From: Hufsiella ginkgonis
Lineage (GTDB): Bacteria > Bacteroidota > Bacteroidia > Sphingobacteriales > Sphingobacteriaceae
Reading direction: 5' to 3'
DNA length: 64,000 bases
Assembly (NCBI RefSeq): GCF_009834915.1
Contig: NZ_WVHS01000004.1
Location: 434,001-498,000 of the forward strand
A program made the translations under genes and the position numbers. How positions within the stretch are numbered: position 1 is the first letter of the stretch; each line of letters starts with the position of its first letter. Below are positions 8,552-18,218 of this stretch, one piece after another. The notes below the pieces were generated by a model. That model was not told where the DNA came from, did not search any database, and was given only the letters and a program-made list of their open reading frames with translations.

Positions 8552-11500
8552 ATGAACTTTTATTTTACCAGTAGCAGCATGTATTCAAAATGCATGCAAA
8601 AGATGCTGCCAGCTACCCGGCTCACTTCGGTGTTGCTGATGGTCTCGATAGCAGCTTTCCCCGGGCGTACCTCAGGCGCGGAACCGGGCATAACAACTCA
8701 TCGGCTTGTGCCCGTTAACGCACCCGTTACGGTTACCGGAAAAGTTACCGACAACAAAGGGGAAGCGCTTCCAGGCGTCACCGTACTGGAGAAAGGAACC
8801 ACGAACACTACCGCAACCACCGGTAACGGCAGTTTCAAAATAACGGTAGCGGGCGAAGATGCCGTACTGGTGTTCTCGTTCGTTGGCTTCGATACCAAAG
8901 AAGTTAGCGTAAAGCGGCAAACCACCGTGGATGTGCGGCTCACCTCATCGAGCACCGACCTTACCGAGGTAGTAGTGGTGGGTTACGGCCAGCAAAAGAA
9001 GGTTACCGTAACCGGATCCGTGGCTTCCGTTACCGGGGCGGAGATCGTTACCACCAAAACCCAGAACCTCCAGAACACACTCACCGGGAAAGTACCCGGG
9101 CTGCGGGTGATCCAGCGAACCTCCGAGCCGGGCACTTTCGATAACAGGTTCGATATCCGCGGATTCGGTAACGCCCTGATCGTGGTAGACGGAGTGCCGC
9201 GCGGCAATATCGAGCGGATCGACCCCAATGATGTGGAGAGCATCTCCGTACTCAAGGATGCGGCGGCTGCCGTATATGGCGTACGGGCGGCAAACGGGGT
9301 GGTGCTTATCACCACTAAGAAGGGTACGCAGGGAAAGGCGCGGATCGAGTATTCCTACCTCGCGGGATTCCAGAATCCCAGCGGCTTACCCCGACCACTT
9401 AACGCGGTTGACAGGGCAGTGATCTTTAATGAACAATCCATGCACAGCCTTACCAACCCGGTGATTACCGTCCCCGACGACCTCATTAAACCCTACATCG
9501 ACGGCACACGCGACGATATCGATTGGTATGACCGGGTGATGCGCGATAACGCGCCGCAGTCGCAGCAAAACCTGGGTGTAAGCGGGGGCTCAGACAAGGT
9601 AGACTACTTTGTTAACCTCGGCTATGCCTACCAGGGCGGCTTTTGGCGAACAAACGACCTCAACTATAAAAAATATAACTTCAGGACGAACCTGAATGCT
9701 GCCATCTCCGACCGGCTGAAAGCCTCGCTGAGGATCAGCGGCGTAGTCGACCAGCAGGACCGCCCTTTCCGGGATTCGTGGGAGATCTTTAAAAACCTCT
9801 GGCGGTCGCGTCCCGATGATTATTATTACGCCAATGACAATCCGCAGTATATTTACCGCAACCAGGCGGATTATCACCCGGGAGCGATCTCCAGCTCCGA
9901 CTATTCCGGCTACCACATCATTAACAACAAGATCTTCCAGAGCTCGTTCTCGCTCGATTACATGGTGCCCCGCGTAGAGGGATTAACCGCACGGGGAGTG
10001 TTCAGCTACGATGTGTCTATCGCCGACAGGACGGACTACCAGAAAACGTTCGCCGAATACGAGTACAATGCCATTACCAACGCCTATACACCGGTTAACT
10101 ACCAGGTACCCAACCAGGTGACCAGGAACTTCGGCAACAATCCAAGCCAGCTGGTACAGTTATCATTGAACTATAAGCATGCTTTTGCAAAGCACTCCGT
10201 TGATGCCCTGGCACTGGTTGAACAGAGCAGCAGCAGCGGCGACGGGTTCTTCGCGCAGCGCCAGCTTAGTATCTCGCTGCCTTACTTGTTTGCCGGTAAT
10301 GCCGCCAACCAGGTTGGAAATGCGAGCACCGGGAGCGTTTACCAGTTCGTAAATAAAGGGTTGGTAGGCCGCATCGATTATAACTACGCCTCGAAATACC
10401 TTCTCAATCTCAGCTTCAGGTATGATGGCTCTTCGAAATTCCCATCTTCCAAACAATGGGGATTCTTCCCCTCCGTCCAGGGCGGATGGCGGATCTCGGA
10501 AGAAGGCTTCTTCAAAAGAACAGAAGCGCTGTCATTCGTTTCGAACCTGAAGGCACGGGCATCTTATGGTGTGCTGGGTGACGACGGCGCGTCTTCCTTC
10601 CAGTTTATCACGGGTTACGACTACCCGTTCAGCGGCGGCAACAGCCAGGCGCTCGGCTCGGGTTACCTGTTCGACGGATGGACGACGGCCCTCGGCTTTA
10701 GAAGCGTAGCCAACCCGAACATTACCTGGTATACCGCCAAAATGACCAACCTGGGTCTCGACGCCGATCTATGGCGCGGCAAATTGGGTATTACATTTGA
10801 TGCTTTTCGCCGCGACCGCAGCGGTTTACTGGGAAACCGCCTGTTGTCACTTCCCCTCTCCTTCGGCTCGAGCCTGCCGCAGGAAAACCTGAACTCAGAC
10901 CGTACGGAAGGCTTTGAACTGGCGCTTACCCATAAAAACACCATCGGCGCCGATCTTGGCATCGACATCGGCGGCAATATTTCGCTTACCCGCACCCTGA
11001 ACCGCTACGTGGAGCGTGCGGCAGACGGCAGCTCGTATGCCAGGTGGCGCAACAGCCCCACAGACCGCTATAACGACGTATGGTTCGGGCTCGGTTACGT
11101 AGGGCAGTACCAATCTTACGAACAGATCCGCAATGCGCCGGTCTATACCGGCAGGGGCACCTTACCCGGCGACTACATTTACGAAGACTGGAACAACGAC
11201 GGTACCATCGACGACATGGACCGCTACCCGATCGCTACATCAACCAACCCCACAGCCGATTTCAACGGGAAAAGAAACTACCCGCTGCTCAATTTCGGCC
11301 TTACACTTGGCGCCCATTTCAAAAGCTTCGACATGAATGCGCTGTTCCAGGGTGCGGCACGCGCTTATGCATCGTACGGCGAAATGTACCAGGTACTTAC
11401 CTCCAATGCACTCGACTTTTTTATGGACCGGTGGCATCCGCAGGATCCAAAGAAAGACCCGTACGATCCTTCAAACATATGGGTTCCCGGGAAACAGGCC

Positions 11501-11770
11501 TATACGGGTACCTCCTTCGATATCAACTCTGCCAGGGGAATCCAGAACACGTCCTACGTAAGGCTGAAGACCATTGAGCTGGGATACACGCTGCCTTCAA
11601 AGCTCACGAAGAAGGCGGGCATAAGCAGCCTGAGGGTATATGCCAACGGGTACAACCTGTTCACTTTTTCGGGTGTATTGGGCATCGATCCCGAACACCC
11701 TTCTGATATCTACGGCTATATGTACCCGATGAACAAAACGGTAAATTTTGGAGCCAGTCTCCGGTTATAA
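8552..11770 (+). CDS. SusC/RagA-family TonB-dependent outer membrane transporter
   Basis: A 1072-residue outer membrane receptor that imports oligosaccharides together with the SusD lipoprotein. Order: N-terminal extension and signal (about 1-43), carboxypeptidase-D regulatory-like domain (about 60-130, VTGKVTDNKGEALPGVTV), the SusC signature VVVVGYGQQKK (TonB box region), plug domain with DGVPRGNIERIDPNDVESISVLKDAAAAVYG, then a 22-stranded barrel to the C-terminal beta strand. The MNFY start is common in Chitinophaga-type SusC proteins; the alternative ATG codons at 8579 and 8594 would still leave a signal peptide. It is followed by SusD after 20 bp, so the two are co-transcribed. Its promoter carries the phased GTTA repeats described at 8348-8427. 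Confidence 0.96.
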   Translation: MNFYFTSSSMYSKCMQKMLPATRLTSVLLMVSIAAFPGRTSGAEPGITTHRLVPVNAPVTVTGKVTDNKGEALPGVTVLEKGTTNTTATTGNGSFKITVAGEDAVLVFSFVGFDTKEVSVKRQTTVDVRLTSSSTDLTEVVVVGYGQQKKVTVTGSVASVTGAEIVTTKTQNLQNTLTGKVPGLRVIQRTSEPGTFDNRFDIRGFGNALIVVDGVPRGNIERIDPNDVESISVLKDAAAAVYGVRAANGVVLITTKKGTQGKARIEYSYLAGFQNPSGLPRPLNAVDRAVIFNEQSMHSLTNPVITVPDDLIKPYIDGTRDDIDWYDRVMRDNAPQSQQNLGVSGGSDKVDYFVNLGYAYQGGFWRTNDLNYKKYNFRTNLNAAISDRLKASLRISGVVDQQDRPFRDSWEIFKNLWRSRPDDYYYANDNPQYIYRNQADYHPGAISSSDYSGYHIINNKIFQSSFSLDYMVPRVEGLTARGVFSYDVSIADRTDYQKTFAEYEYNAITNAYTPVNYQVPNQVTRNFGNNPSQLVQLSLNYKHAFAKHSVDALALVEQSSSSGDGFFAQRQLSISLPYLFAGNAANQVGNASTGSVYQFVNKGLVGRIDYNYASKYLLNLSFRYDGSSKFPSSKQWGFFPSVQGGWRISEEGFFKRTEALSFVSNLKARASYGVLGDDGASSFQFITGYDYPFSGGNSQALGSGYLFDGWTTALGFRSVANPNITWYTAKMTNLGLDADLWRGKLGITFDAFRRDRSGLLGNRLLSLPLSFGSSLPQENLNSDRTEGFELALTHKNTIGADLGIDIGGNISLTRTLNRYVERAADGSSYARWRNSPTDRYNDVWFGLGYVGQYQSYEQIRNAPVYTGRGTLPGDYIYEDWNNDGTIDDMDRYPIATSTNPTADFNGKRNYPLLNFGLTLGAHFKSFDMNALFQGAARAYASYGEMYQVLTSNALDFFMDRWHPQDPKKDPYDPSNIWVPGKQAYTGTSFDINSARGIQNTSYVRLKTIELGYTLPSKLTKKAGISSLRVYANGYNLFTFSGVLGIDPEHPSDIYGYMYPMNKTVNFGASLRL

Positions 11771-11790
11771 CATTGATAAAACCCGAAATC

Positions 11791-13833
11791 ATGAAACATT
11801 CTATCATAAAACTGGCATCGGTCGCTTTCCTGGTCATGGGAGCTTACGCATGCAAAAAGCTGGACGTCGCGCCTCCTAACATCCTTACGGATGAAGTGGT
11901 GCTAAGCACCCCGGAAGGCATCAAAGCTTACATGGCTTCCCTGTATGGCAGGCTGCCCATCGAAGATTTTAAATACAGCGCCACGGATAACACCTTCGGC
12001 TACCGTGGTTTTAACACCTGGAACACCATCAACAGCTTATCGGTGAACACGGGCGAAAACGCAAATCGCAATTCCGGGGGCTTTCAAAACCCGGCGCAGG
12101 GCTGGTGGTCTGACGGGTACTCGGTGATCCGGTACGCCAATAACCTCATCGAGCAATTGCCGAAACAGCCGGCCCTCACCCCGGCCAACGTAAAACGGTG
12201 GGTAGGCGAAGCTTATTTCATGCGGGCTTACACCTATTTCGCGCTGGCTAAAAGGTATGGCGGCGTGCCGCTGGTAAAAAACATGCAGCAATATACGGGC
12301 AGCAACGGCGACCAGCTGTTTGTGCAAAGAAGCAGCGAAGACGAAAGCTTCGACCTGATCCGGGCCGACCTCGATTCGGCGATCAACCGGCTTGGCGAAA
12401 CCAGTGAAAACCCGGGGCGGGCCAATAAATATGTAGCTGCGGCTTTTAAGTCGAGGGCCATGCTCTACGCAGGATCGGTGGCACGATACGGAATACCCGT
12501 TTCGGTGAACGGCGTAATGGTGAACGGGATCCCCGCCGCCAAGGCAAACGACTACTTTAAAGAAGCTTATACCGCCGCCAAAATGCTCGAAGGTAAGTAC
12601 AGCCTGTATATGAAAAGCTGGTCGGCCACAGACAAGACAGCTGCAGCCAACAACTTCGCCAACCTGTTTTTAGATGCCGGCAGCCCCGAAAACATCTTCA
12701 CCAAAGGCTATTCCTTCCCGGATGCCGTACATAGCTGGGACCACCTCTACAACCCCACACATATGACACAGAGCGGCGGCGACCGCTACTGCCCCACCCT
12801 GGATTTCGTGGAAATGTTCGATGGGCTTAACAAGAATGCAAAAGGTCAGCTGGTCACTACCAATGCCAGCGGGGCCTATCTCGTTTATAATTCAGCAGCC
12901 GAAGCGTTCAGCAATGCCGAGCCAAGGCTGAGGGGATCGGTGCTGTTTTCGGGCAGCAAACACAAGGGCGCCACAGTCGACATCCGCCGCGGCATCTTCG
13001 TGGAAACCATCGATCCTGCTACGCCGGTTCAAAAATTCTTTCCCGATGAGTCAAAGCTGGCGTACTCGACCCTCGCTTTTTACAAGGATAACGTAAAGGA
13101 ATCTGCACAGGCGAACGCATCAGGGCAAACCGTTTACAAGTTATCGAACGGCGTGCAGCTTTACCCTTCCGGCCTCGACGGCGTGAGCTCGGCAAAAGGA
13201 TATGCCTCAGTTACGGGTTTCCAGGGCAGGAAATACCTGCTGCCCGACCTGGCGATCTCAAACACCAACATCCACCAGTCAACCCAGCCGTGGATCGAGC
13301 TCCGGTACGCCGAAGTGTTGCTCAACCGCGCGGAAGCCGCACTGGAGCTCTTCCAGAACAATGGTACCGTACCCGGTGCGGCCGACCTTCAGCAGGATGC
13401 TTTTGAATGTATGAACCTGGTACGTAACCGCGCCGGCGCCCAGTTACTGGCAAGTAAGGCCGATCTTTCTTCGGGTGCCGCGCTCACCCTCGCCGCCGGC
13501 GGATACGCGGTCGCCCCTAATCGCGCGCAGCAGCTGATCCGCGTGGAGCGCAAAAAGGAACTCGCCATGGAAAACAAGACTTATTGGGACCTGAAACGGT
13601 GGAGGACCTTCGACCAGGAAGTAAATGCCCGTATCTGGCGGGTATGCATGCCTTTCTTGTTTGCCAAAGGGGCGACTGCCGTGGCGGCCGACGACGTGCA
13701 GGGGAAATGGGCGCTGGACTGCCGCTACGATGAGCGGGGCTCTGCTTTCACTTTCCCGGTAAGGAACTACTACGAGCCGATCCCGGGAACGGAGATCACC
13801 AAGGGTTTATATGGCAACCCGGGACTTAATTAA
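11791..13833 (+). CDS. SusD/RagB-family glycan-binding lipoprotein
   Basis: A 680-residue surface lipoprotein (lipobox GAYAC, Cys about 21) that caps the SusC barrel and binds the glycan. The N-terminal segment DVAPPNILTDEVVLSTPEG and the TPR-like helices with WVGEAYFMRAYTYFALAKRYGGVPLV are typical of SusD. The C-terminal half has RYAEVLLNRAEAALE and RVERKKELAMENKTYWDLKRWR (given here as two separate motifs in the RagB domain). ATG 11791 is chosen over a TTG six codons earlier because the signal peptide begins there. It sits between SusC and the DUF3823 gene with 20- and 23-bp gaps. Confidence 0.95.
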   Translation: MKHSIIKLASVAFLVMGAYACKKLDVAPPNILTDEVVLSTPEGIKAYMASLYGRLPIEDFKYSATDNTFGYRGFNTWNTINSLSVNTGENANRNSGGFQNPAQGWWSDGYSVIRYANNLIEQLPKQPALTPANVKRWVGEAYFMRAYTYFALAKRYGGVPLVKNMQQYTGSNGDQLFVQRSSEDESFDLIRADLDSAINRLGETSENPGRANKYVAAAFKSRAMLYAGSVARYGIPVSVNGVMVNGIPAAKANDYFKEAYTAAKMLEGKYSLYMKSWSATDKTAAANNFANLFLDAGSPENIFTKGYSFPDAVHSWDHLYNPTHMTQSGGDRYCPTLDFVEMFDGLNKNAKGQLVTTNASGAYLVYNSAAEAFSNAEPRLRGSVLFSGSKHKGATVDIRRGIFVETIDPATPVQKFFPDESKLAYSTLAFYKDNVKESAQANASGQTVYKLSNGVQLYPSGLDGVSSAKGYASVTGFQGRKYLLPDLAISNTNIHQSTQPWIELRYAEVLLNRAEAALELFQNNGTVPGAADLQQDAFECMNLVRNRAGAQLLASKADLSSGAALTLAAGGYAVAPNRAQQLIRVERKKELAMENKTYWDLKRWRTFDQEVNARIWRVCMPFLFAKGATAVAADDVQGKWALDCRYDERGSAFTFPVRNYYEPIPGTEITKGLYGNPGLN

Positions 13834-13856
13834 GATACCGACATAATTCACATAAC

Positions 13857-14579
13857 ATGAAGATGAAAAAAATAGGCTACGCAATAGCAGCCGCCATCCT
13901 GTGTGCAGGTTTGCATGCCTGCGAAACGGATAACTACGAAGCGCCCGGCGAGACGCTGCAAGGCCGGGTAAGCGATGCGGCCGGAAATGGCCTCCAGTTG
14001 GAACAGGGCGCCAGCAGTGCACGAATAAAAATGGAAGAACTAAGCTTTAAAAACCCGGTACCGGTTTACCTGAACGTTAAACAGGACGGAAGCTTTATTA
14101 ACACCAAAGTATTTGGCGGCAGGTACCGTGTTTTCCCGGTTGAGGGGCCTTTCTTCCCGCTCGATAGCACGCAGATGCAGCTTGTAGACATCAGCGGCCC
14201 GGCCACGGCGAACTTTAAGGTGATCCCTTACCTGAACGTTGAATGGGTAGGCGATCCCGTAGTAGCGGCAGATAAAAAGATCACCGTATCTTTTAAGTTT
14301 ACCCGTAACGCCGCTCCTGCCGGTTTTACCCAACCTGCACCGGCAGATTACCAATTATTTATCTCCACCACGCAGTATGTTGGCAATAACAATTATGACA
14401 ACACCCGCGTAGGATCTGTAGTTACCGCTACCGCGGCGATGGAGAACCAGGTGCTCACCATCACTTCATCTCAGCCGATGAAATACGCCACCACTTTTTA
14501 TCTCCGCGTAGGTGTGCGCGTGAATGATAGTTTCAAGAAGTATAATTACACGCCTGTAAAATCAATCGTAATTCCCTAA
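13857..14579 (+). CDS. DUF3823 lipoprotein, third gene of the Sus operon
   Basis: A 240-residue lipoprotein with lipobox LHAC. The sequence ETDNYEAPGETLQGRVSD and the later YRVFPVEGPFFPLDS are marks of the DUF3823 family, a two-domain beta-sandwich found directly after SusD genes and thought to act as an extra surface glycan-binding or scaffold protein (SusE-like position). It ends the operon and is followed by a strong terminator. No catalytic residues are expected. Confidence 0.87.
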   Translation: MKMKKIGYAIAAAILCAGLHACETDNYEAPGETLQGRVSDAAGNGLQLEQGASSARIKMEELSFKNPVPVYLNVKQDGSFINTKVFGGRYRVFPVEGPFFPLDSTQMQLVDISGPATANFKVIPYLNVEWVGDPVVAADKKITVSFKFTRNAAPAGFTQPAPADYQLFISTTQYVGNNNYDNTRVGSVVTATAAMENQVLTITSSQPMKYATTFYLRVGVRVNDSFKKYNYTPVKSIVIP

Positions 14580-14591
14580 ACCTGTTACCTG

Positions 14592-14626
14592 ACCCGTCCC
14601 GTAATAAATCACGGGGCGGGTTTTTT
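14592..14626 (+). terminator. Intrinsic terminator of the SusC/SusD operon
   Basis: ACCCGTCCCGT (14592-14602) pairs with ACGGGGCGGGT (14611-14621) with one G-T wobble, followed by a run of T. There is no matching A-run on its left side, so it should work only for plus-strand transcripts. Confidence 0.9.
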
Positions 14627-14656
14627 GATCGCCTTCGAAGGTAAATCGGTGTCTGC

Positions 14657-15370
14657 TTACCGCTTAAGCATGCGTTCTTCAATGCGTTTGATCACTTCCA
14701 TGCGATAATTCCGGCTAATGGGAAGCTGGCGTTCGCCGATGCGGATCATGTTCCCTTCTAACGCGTCTATCCGCGCGATGGCCACCAGGAAGGACTGGTG
14801 GATCTTTAAGAACTGCACCTGCGGCAACTGCACTTCAAGTCCCTTCATGGTAAGATACGCAATGATCCTTTTACCCGTGGTGCAGATCATCACATAGTTC
14901 CCCAGGGCTTCGAAATATAAAATATCCTTTAGTTCTATTTTTTCGATCCGTTTATCGGAGCGGACGAAAAGATAACCGGCAGAGAAATCGTGCGTCGGCC
15001 CGAAACTAAGCTCATGGTAATCTTTTGCTTTATGAACCGCCTTCAGGAACCTGCCGAGCGCGATGGGCTTAAGCAGGTAATCGACTACATCCAGCTCGTA
15101 GCCGTCCAACGCATAGTTGGGAAAGGCCGTGGTAAGGATAACCAGCGGCTTGCCGGCCGCGGAGCGAAGGTAATCGAGCCCCGACCGTCGCGGCATCTCG
15201 ATATCGAGAAAAACGAGGTCGATCGGGTCTTCCTGCAATGCCGTTTCCAGTTTTGCGATGTTTTCGCACTGCCCGCGCACATCAAGAAAAGGCACCTGGC
15301 CCGCAAATTCGCGGATCACTTTGCGCGCCACCGGTTCATCGTCTACGATCAGGCAAGTCAGGCGTTTCAT
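14657..15370 (-). CDS. LytTR-family response regulator
   Basis: A 237-residue two-component regulator. Receiver domain residues 1-120: acidic pair Asp10/Asp11, phospho-acceptor Asp56 in FLDIEMP, conserved Thr in LTTAF and Lys in LLKPI. LytTR DNA-binding domain residues about 135-235, with FEALGNYVMI and FLKIHQSFLV. LytTR proteins bind direct repeats about two helical turns apart. The gene overlaps the kinase stop by 4 bp (ATGA), so both come from one transcript. It lies convergent to the SusC operon, and the GTTA repeats at that operon's promoter and at two others nearby make it the best local candidate for their regulator. Confidence 0.93.
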   Translation of the reverse strand: MKRLTCLIVDDEPVARKVIREFAGQVPFLDVRGQCENIAKLETALQEDPIDLVFLDIEMPRRSGLDYLRSAAGKPLVILTTAFPNYALDGYELDVVDYLLKPIALGRFLKAVHKAKDYHELSFGPTHDFSAGYLFVRSDKRIEKIELKDILYFEALGNYVMICTTGKRIIAYLTMKGLEVQLPQVQFLKIHQSFLVAIARIDALEGNMIRIGERQLPISRNYRMEVIKRIEERMLKR

Positions 15371-16380
15371 AGGTTTAAATTCAGTATTACAGTGAACAGG
15401 CCATTTTCCGCGGTAATGGTTAAGGTGTGGCGTTTCGGGTAAAGCAGTTCCAGCCTGCGTTTTACATTTGCCAGGCCGATGCCGCCGGTACGGGCTTCGG
15501 GCGTTTCGTAAGAATTTACACAGCGGAAAACCACTTCGCTACCATGTTGTACCAGGCTAACGGTTACGCGGTTTTCCCGCCCGTCGTCACGCGTGCTGTA
15601 TTTAAAAGCATTTTCTACGAAAGCCACGAATAACAAAGGAGCGATCTTTAACCCTGGGTTTTCTACACGGGTATCCAGCGAGATTGCCAGGCTCGTATCG
15701 CTCCGTGCACGCTGCAATGCGATGTAATTTTCGAGGTAGGCAGCCTCTTTGCCCAGTTCTACGAAATCCGTGTCAGCCTCGTATAAATTATACCGCAGCA
15801 GGTCTGAAAACTGCACCACCATTTCGCGGGCCCTGGTATTTTCCATCTCAATGGTACCGTAAATCGTGTTCAGCCCGTTGAACAGGAAATGCGGGTTCAC
15901 CTGCGCACGCAGGTATTTTAGCTCGGTTTCCAGCTGCGAGATCTGGATATTTTTCATCAGCTGGCGCTGCTCCGACCACTTCTGCGCGTAGAATAACAAG
16001 GTGGAGATCACCAGGAACCATACCGCATTCACGGAATTCCAGTAAAAATACGAGTCGATCGTCATTACGTCTTTCGGCCATACTTTCGCATCCCAAAACT
16101 GCTGGTTCAGGCTCCGGAGATACGTATAAGCGAGAACGATGGCCAGCAGGCCTGCCACATACCCTGCATATCGCCGGTTATCCAGTAATACAGGTATCAG
16201 GAACCGCACATTGGTATACAGTAGCAGCGCAATCATGCCATAGAAAAGCAGCAGCGGCTGCAGCGACCATAAGAAGCCCCGCTGCATGATCCAGCCGCGG
16301 GAGTCCATGATACCATACACGACGTACAGCAACCAGAAAAGCCAGAAGAATAAATTGTTTTTGTTGATGATGAAACGCAT
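15367..16380 (-). CDS. LytS-type sensor histidine kinase (four membrane segments)
   Basis: A 337-residue membrane kinase partner of the LytTR regulator. Four hydrophobic segments lie at about 9-25, 40-58, 70-88 and 115-132 with short loops and no large periplasmic domain. The His_kinase domain has QVNPHFLFNGLN with phospho-acceptor His163, and a C-terminal HATPase region with N-box FVENAFKYS and GGIGLANVKRRL. Start 16380 was chosen because the first membrane helix follows at once; the longer open frame back to 16629 would overlap the divergent gene and has low-quality sequence. With so little outside the membrane the signal is unknown, though the PUL context suggests a sugar or cell-surface cue. 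Confidence 0.92.
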   Translation of the reverse strand: MRFIINKNNLFFWLFWLLYVVYGIMDSRGWIMQRGFLWSLQPLLLFYGMIALLLYTNVRFLIPVLLDNRRYAGYVAGLLAIVLAYTYLRSLNQQFWDAKVWPKDVMTIDSYFYWNSVNAVWFLVISTLLFYAQKWSEQRQLMKNIQISQLETELKYLRAQVNPHFLFNGLNTIYGTIEMENTRAREMVVQFSDLLRYNLYEADTDFVELGKEAAYLENYIALQRARSDTSLAISLDTRVENPGLKIAPLLFVAFVENAFKYSTRDDGRENRVTVSLVQHGSEVVFRCVNSYETPEARTGGIGLANVKRRLELLYPKRHTLTITAENGLFTVILNLNL

Positions 16381-16558
16381 AGCGATACGCTCTGTACACT
16401 CAAAGCTACAGGAAAAACAGAAATTCCGGCAGCTTTGGCTGGTCGTCGTTCCTGATTTCAGGTAAAATATACCGCTTGTGTAGGTTTCCTTCCAGGATAT
16501 CCAAAAATTTTTCTGGAACGGTGCAAATACATGATCTTCAGCGTCACACCCATTTCGT

Positions 16559-17707
16559 ATGACATTACCCGTTCCCTCATCGCGCCTGCGTTCTATAGAT
16601 CTGCTGCGCGGCATTATTATGGTGATCATGGTGATCGATCATGTACGCGTATATTCCGGTCAGCCACCCGGCGGACCGGAGCCGGGAATCTTCTTTACCC
16701 GCTGGGTCACGCATTTCTGCGCGCCGGTATTCGCCTTCCTGGCGGGCTCGGCGGCTTATTTTCACGGGCTCAAAACCAATCTCCGGCAGTTGTCCGTGTT
16801 TCTGCTCACCCGCGGCAGTATGCTGGTAGTACTCGAGCTTACGGTGGTGCGACTGGGCTGGACCTTCAACCTGCGCCTCGACCAGTTCATGCTGGCAGGA
16901 ATTATCTGGATGCTGGGTTGGAGCATGATCATCATGGCTGCCCTGGTGCGGCTTAAGCCGGCCGCGGTCGGGATCACCGGGCTGGCAGTGATCATTTTCC
17001 AGGATGTATTCAAACTCGTGCCCCGCATGGCGCCGGATTCCATTCGCGGAGCGTTTGCAAGGTACTGGGAGATCATTTACCCCTCGGGATCCAACGGCCC
17101 GGACTGGATCTGGGTGCTGTTTTCCGTCGTCCCATGGGTGGGCGTCATGGCGGCGGGTTACGGTTTTGGCATCGTCTTCAGGATGGAGCCGGCCAAACGC
17201 CGCCAGGTCTGCCTGGTGATCGGGATCACAGCGATCACTATTTTCCTGGCCGCGGGCAGCGTGATGACCATTTTACAACCCGGCAGCGCCAATACATGGC
17301 CATTCCTTTTCAAATTGCTCAACCAACGCAAATATCCCGCCTCACAGCTATACCTGTGCATGACGCTCGGCCCGGCAATCGCGCTGATCCCCCTGGCGGA
17401 AAAGGCGAAAGGGCGATTAGCCGAAGCGCTCATCACCATCGGCAGCGTACCGCTTTTCTACTATATCCTCCACATCCCGCTTCACCACGTAAGTGCTTTC
17501 GTAGTGAACCTCCTCCGTAGCGGCCGTACCGGGCAGGAATGGTACCACGTCGCACCCTTTACCGATGTTCCGCCAGCGTTTAAATGGCCGCTCTGGTGCA
17601 TTTATGCTGTTTTCGCGGTGAACGTGGTAATGCTATATTTTGCCTGCCGCTGGTACGCGAACTACAAGCGCATGCATCCGAAGCAGAAATGGATGAGGTA
17701 CATATAG
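16559..17707 (+). CDS. HGSNAT/DUF1624-like membrane protein, putative acyltransferase
   Basis: A 382-residue polytopic membrane protein with about nine or ten hydrophobic segments. The opening RSIDLLRGIIMVIMVIDHVRVY (shown in pieces: RGIIMVIMVIDH) with its conserved Asp-His pair is the hallmark of the heparan-alpha-glucosaminide N-acetyltransferase catalytic family (DUF1624). Related proteins move acetyl groups from cytoplasmic acetyl-CoA to sugars outside. The bacterial substrate is unknown. It is divergent from the kinase gene, with a 178-bp gap. Confidence 0.85.
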   Translation: MTLPVPSSRLRSIDLLRGIIMVIMVIDHVRVYSGQPPGGPEPGIFFTRWVTHFCAPVFAFLAGSAAYFHGLKTNLRQLSVFLLTRGSMLVVLELTVVRLGWTFNLRLDQFMLAGIIWMLGWSMIIMAALVRLKPAAVGITGLAVIIFQDVFKLVPRMAPDSIRGAFARYWEIIYPSGSNGPDWIWVLFSVVPWVGVMAAGYGFGIVFRMEPAKRRQVCLVIGITAITIFLAAGSVMTILQPGSANTWPFLFKLLNQRKYPASQLYLCMTLGPAIALIPLAEKAKGRLAEALITIGSVPLFYYILHIPLHHVSAFVVNLLRSGRTGQEWYHVAPFTDVPPAFKWPLWCIYAVFAVNVVMLYFACRWYANYKRMHPKQKWMRYI

Positions 17708-17916
17708 GAGGCAAGCACCGCCACTTCTAACACCGAAACGAGCAAATAAATCGCTAGAGGCGGCAAGCAGCTCACGGTCACAAAACGGGACGTATTTCCG
17801 GCGCCCGTTCTTATTGCAGAGCCGGCCAATCAATCCTTTAACATCCCGTGCCATAATGCCGCTGTATACGGCTCTTTTATACAGGGTGATCCTAATGGTC
17901 GATGTCCGTGTAATTT
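17708..17916. other. Gap without a supported gene
   Basis: No convincing coding frame. A minus-strand open frame covering 17633-18097 overlaps the end of the acyltransferase gene and has no family features. Confidence 0.5.
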
Positions 17917-17956
17917 TATTACGATAAATTCGTAATACTACGAATTTATCGTAATA
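17917..17956. promoter_or_regulatory. Perfect 18-bp inverted repeat, tandem TACGA-N5-TCGTA operator candidate
   Basis: Arms 17917-17934 (TATTACGATAAATTCGTA) and 17939-17956 are exact reverse complements around ATAC. Each arm is itself a smaller palindrome, TACGA-N5-TCGTA (17920-17934 and 17939-17953). The AT-rich, doubly palindromic form looks like two adjacent binding sites of a dimeric repressor rather than a terminator. It sits 46 bp before the small frame at 18003. The regulator is not identifiable from the window. Confidence 0.6.
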
Positions 17957-18002
17957 TTGTTTTAAGTATTCCCGATTACTCTTAATCATAAAATGAACGA
18001 TC

Positions 18003-18218
18003 ATGAGAGACAAGACCTCATCGGCGGGCCACCCGGCCAAACAACTGTTATTGCTCTCGGTAATTGGCATCCAGGTATTACTATTTACCGCCTCCACGCG
18101 ATTCGGTCAGCCGGGCCGCCGGATAAAAAGTACCGGTTTGCCAGGCCGGCAGTCTACGGCTCCCGTAAAAGCGGATACGGCTAAACGAATTATATATTCG
18201 TCCTTTCCTTCACGGTAG
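18003..18218 (+). CDS. Possible small membrane peptide, 71 residues
   Basis: An open frame starting ATG just after the inverted repeat at 17917-17956, with one hydrophobic stretch (LLLLSVIGIQVLLFTAS, about residues 15-31) and a basic, proline- and serine-rich tail. I do not recognise a family. Its placement behind an operator-like palindrome favours a real, regulated gene; the tail composition and the decayed surroundings favour a remnant. Confidence 0.3.
   Translation: MRDKTSSAGHPAKQLLLLSVIGIQVLLFTASTRFGQPGRRIKSTGLPGRQSTAPVKADTAKRIIYSSFPSR

Noticed and set aside
17633-18097. Minus-strand frame of 154 residues
   Set aside because: It overlaps the end of the acyltransferase gene and crosses the perfect inverted repeat; the composition is not protein-like.
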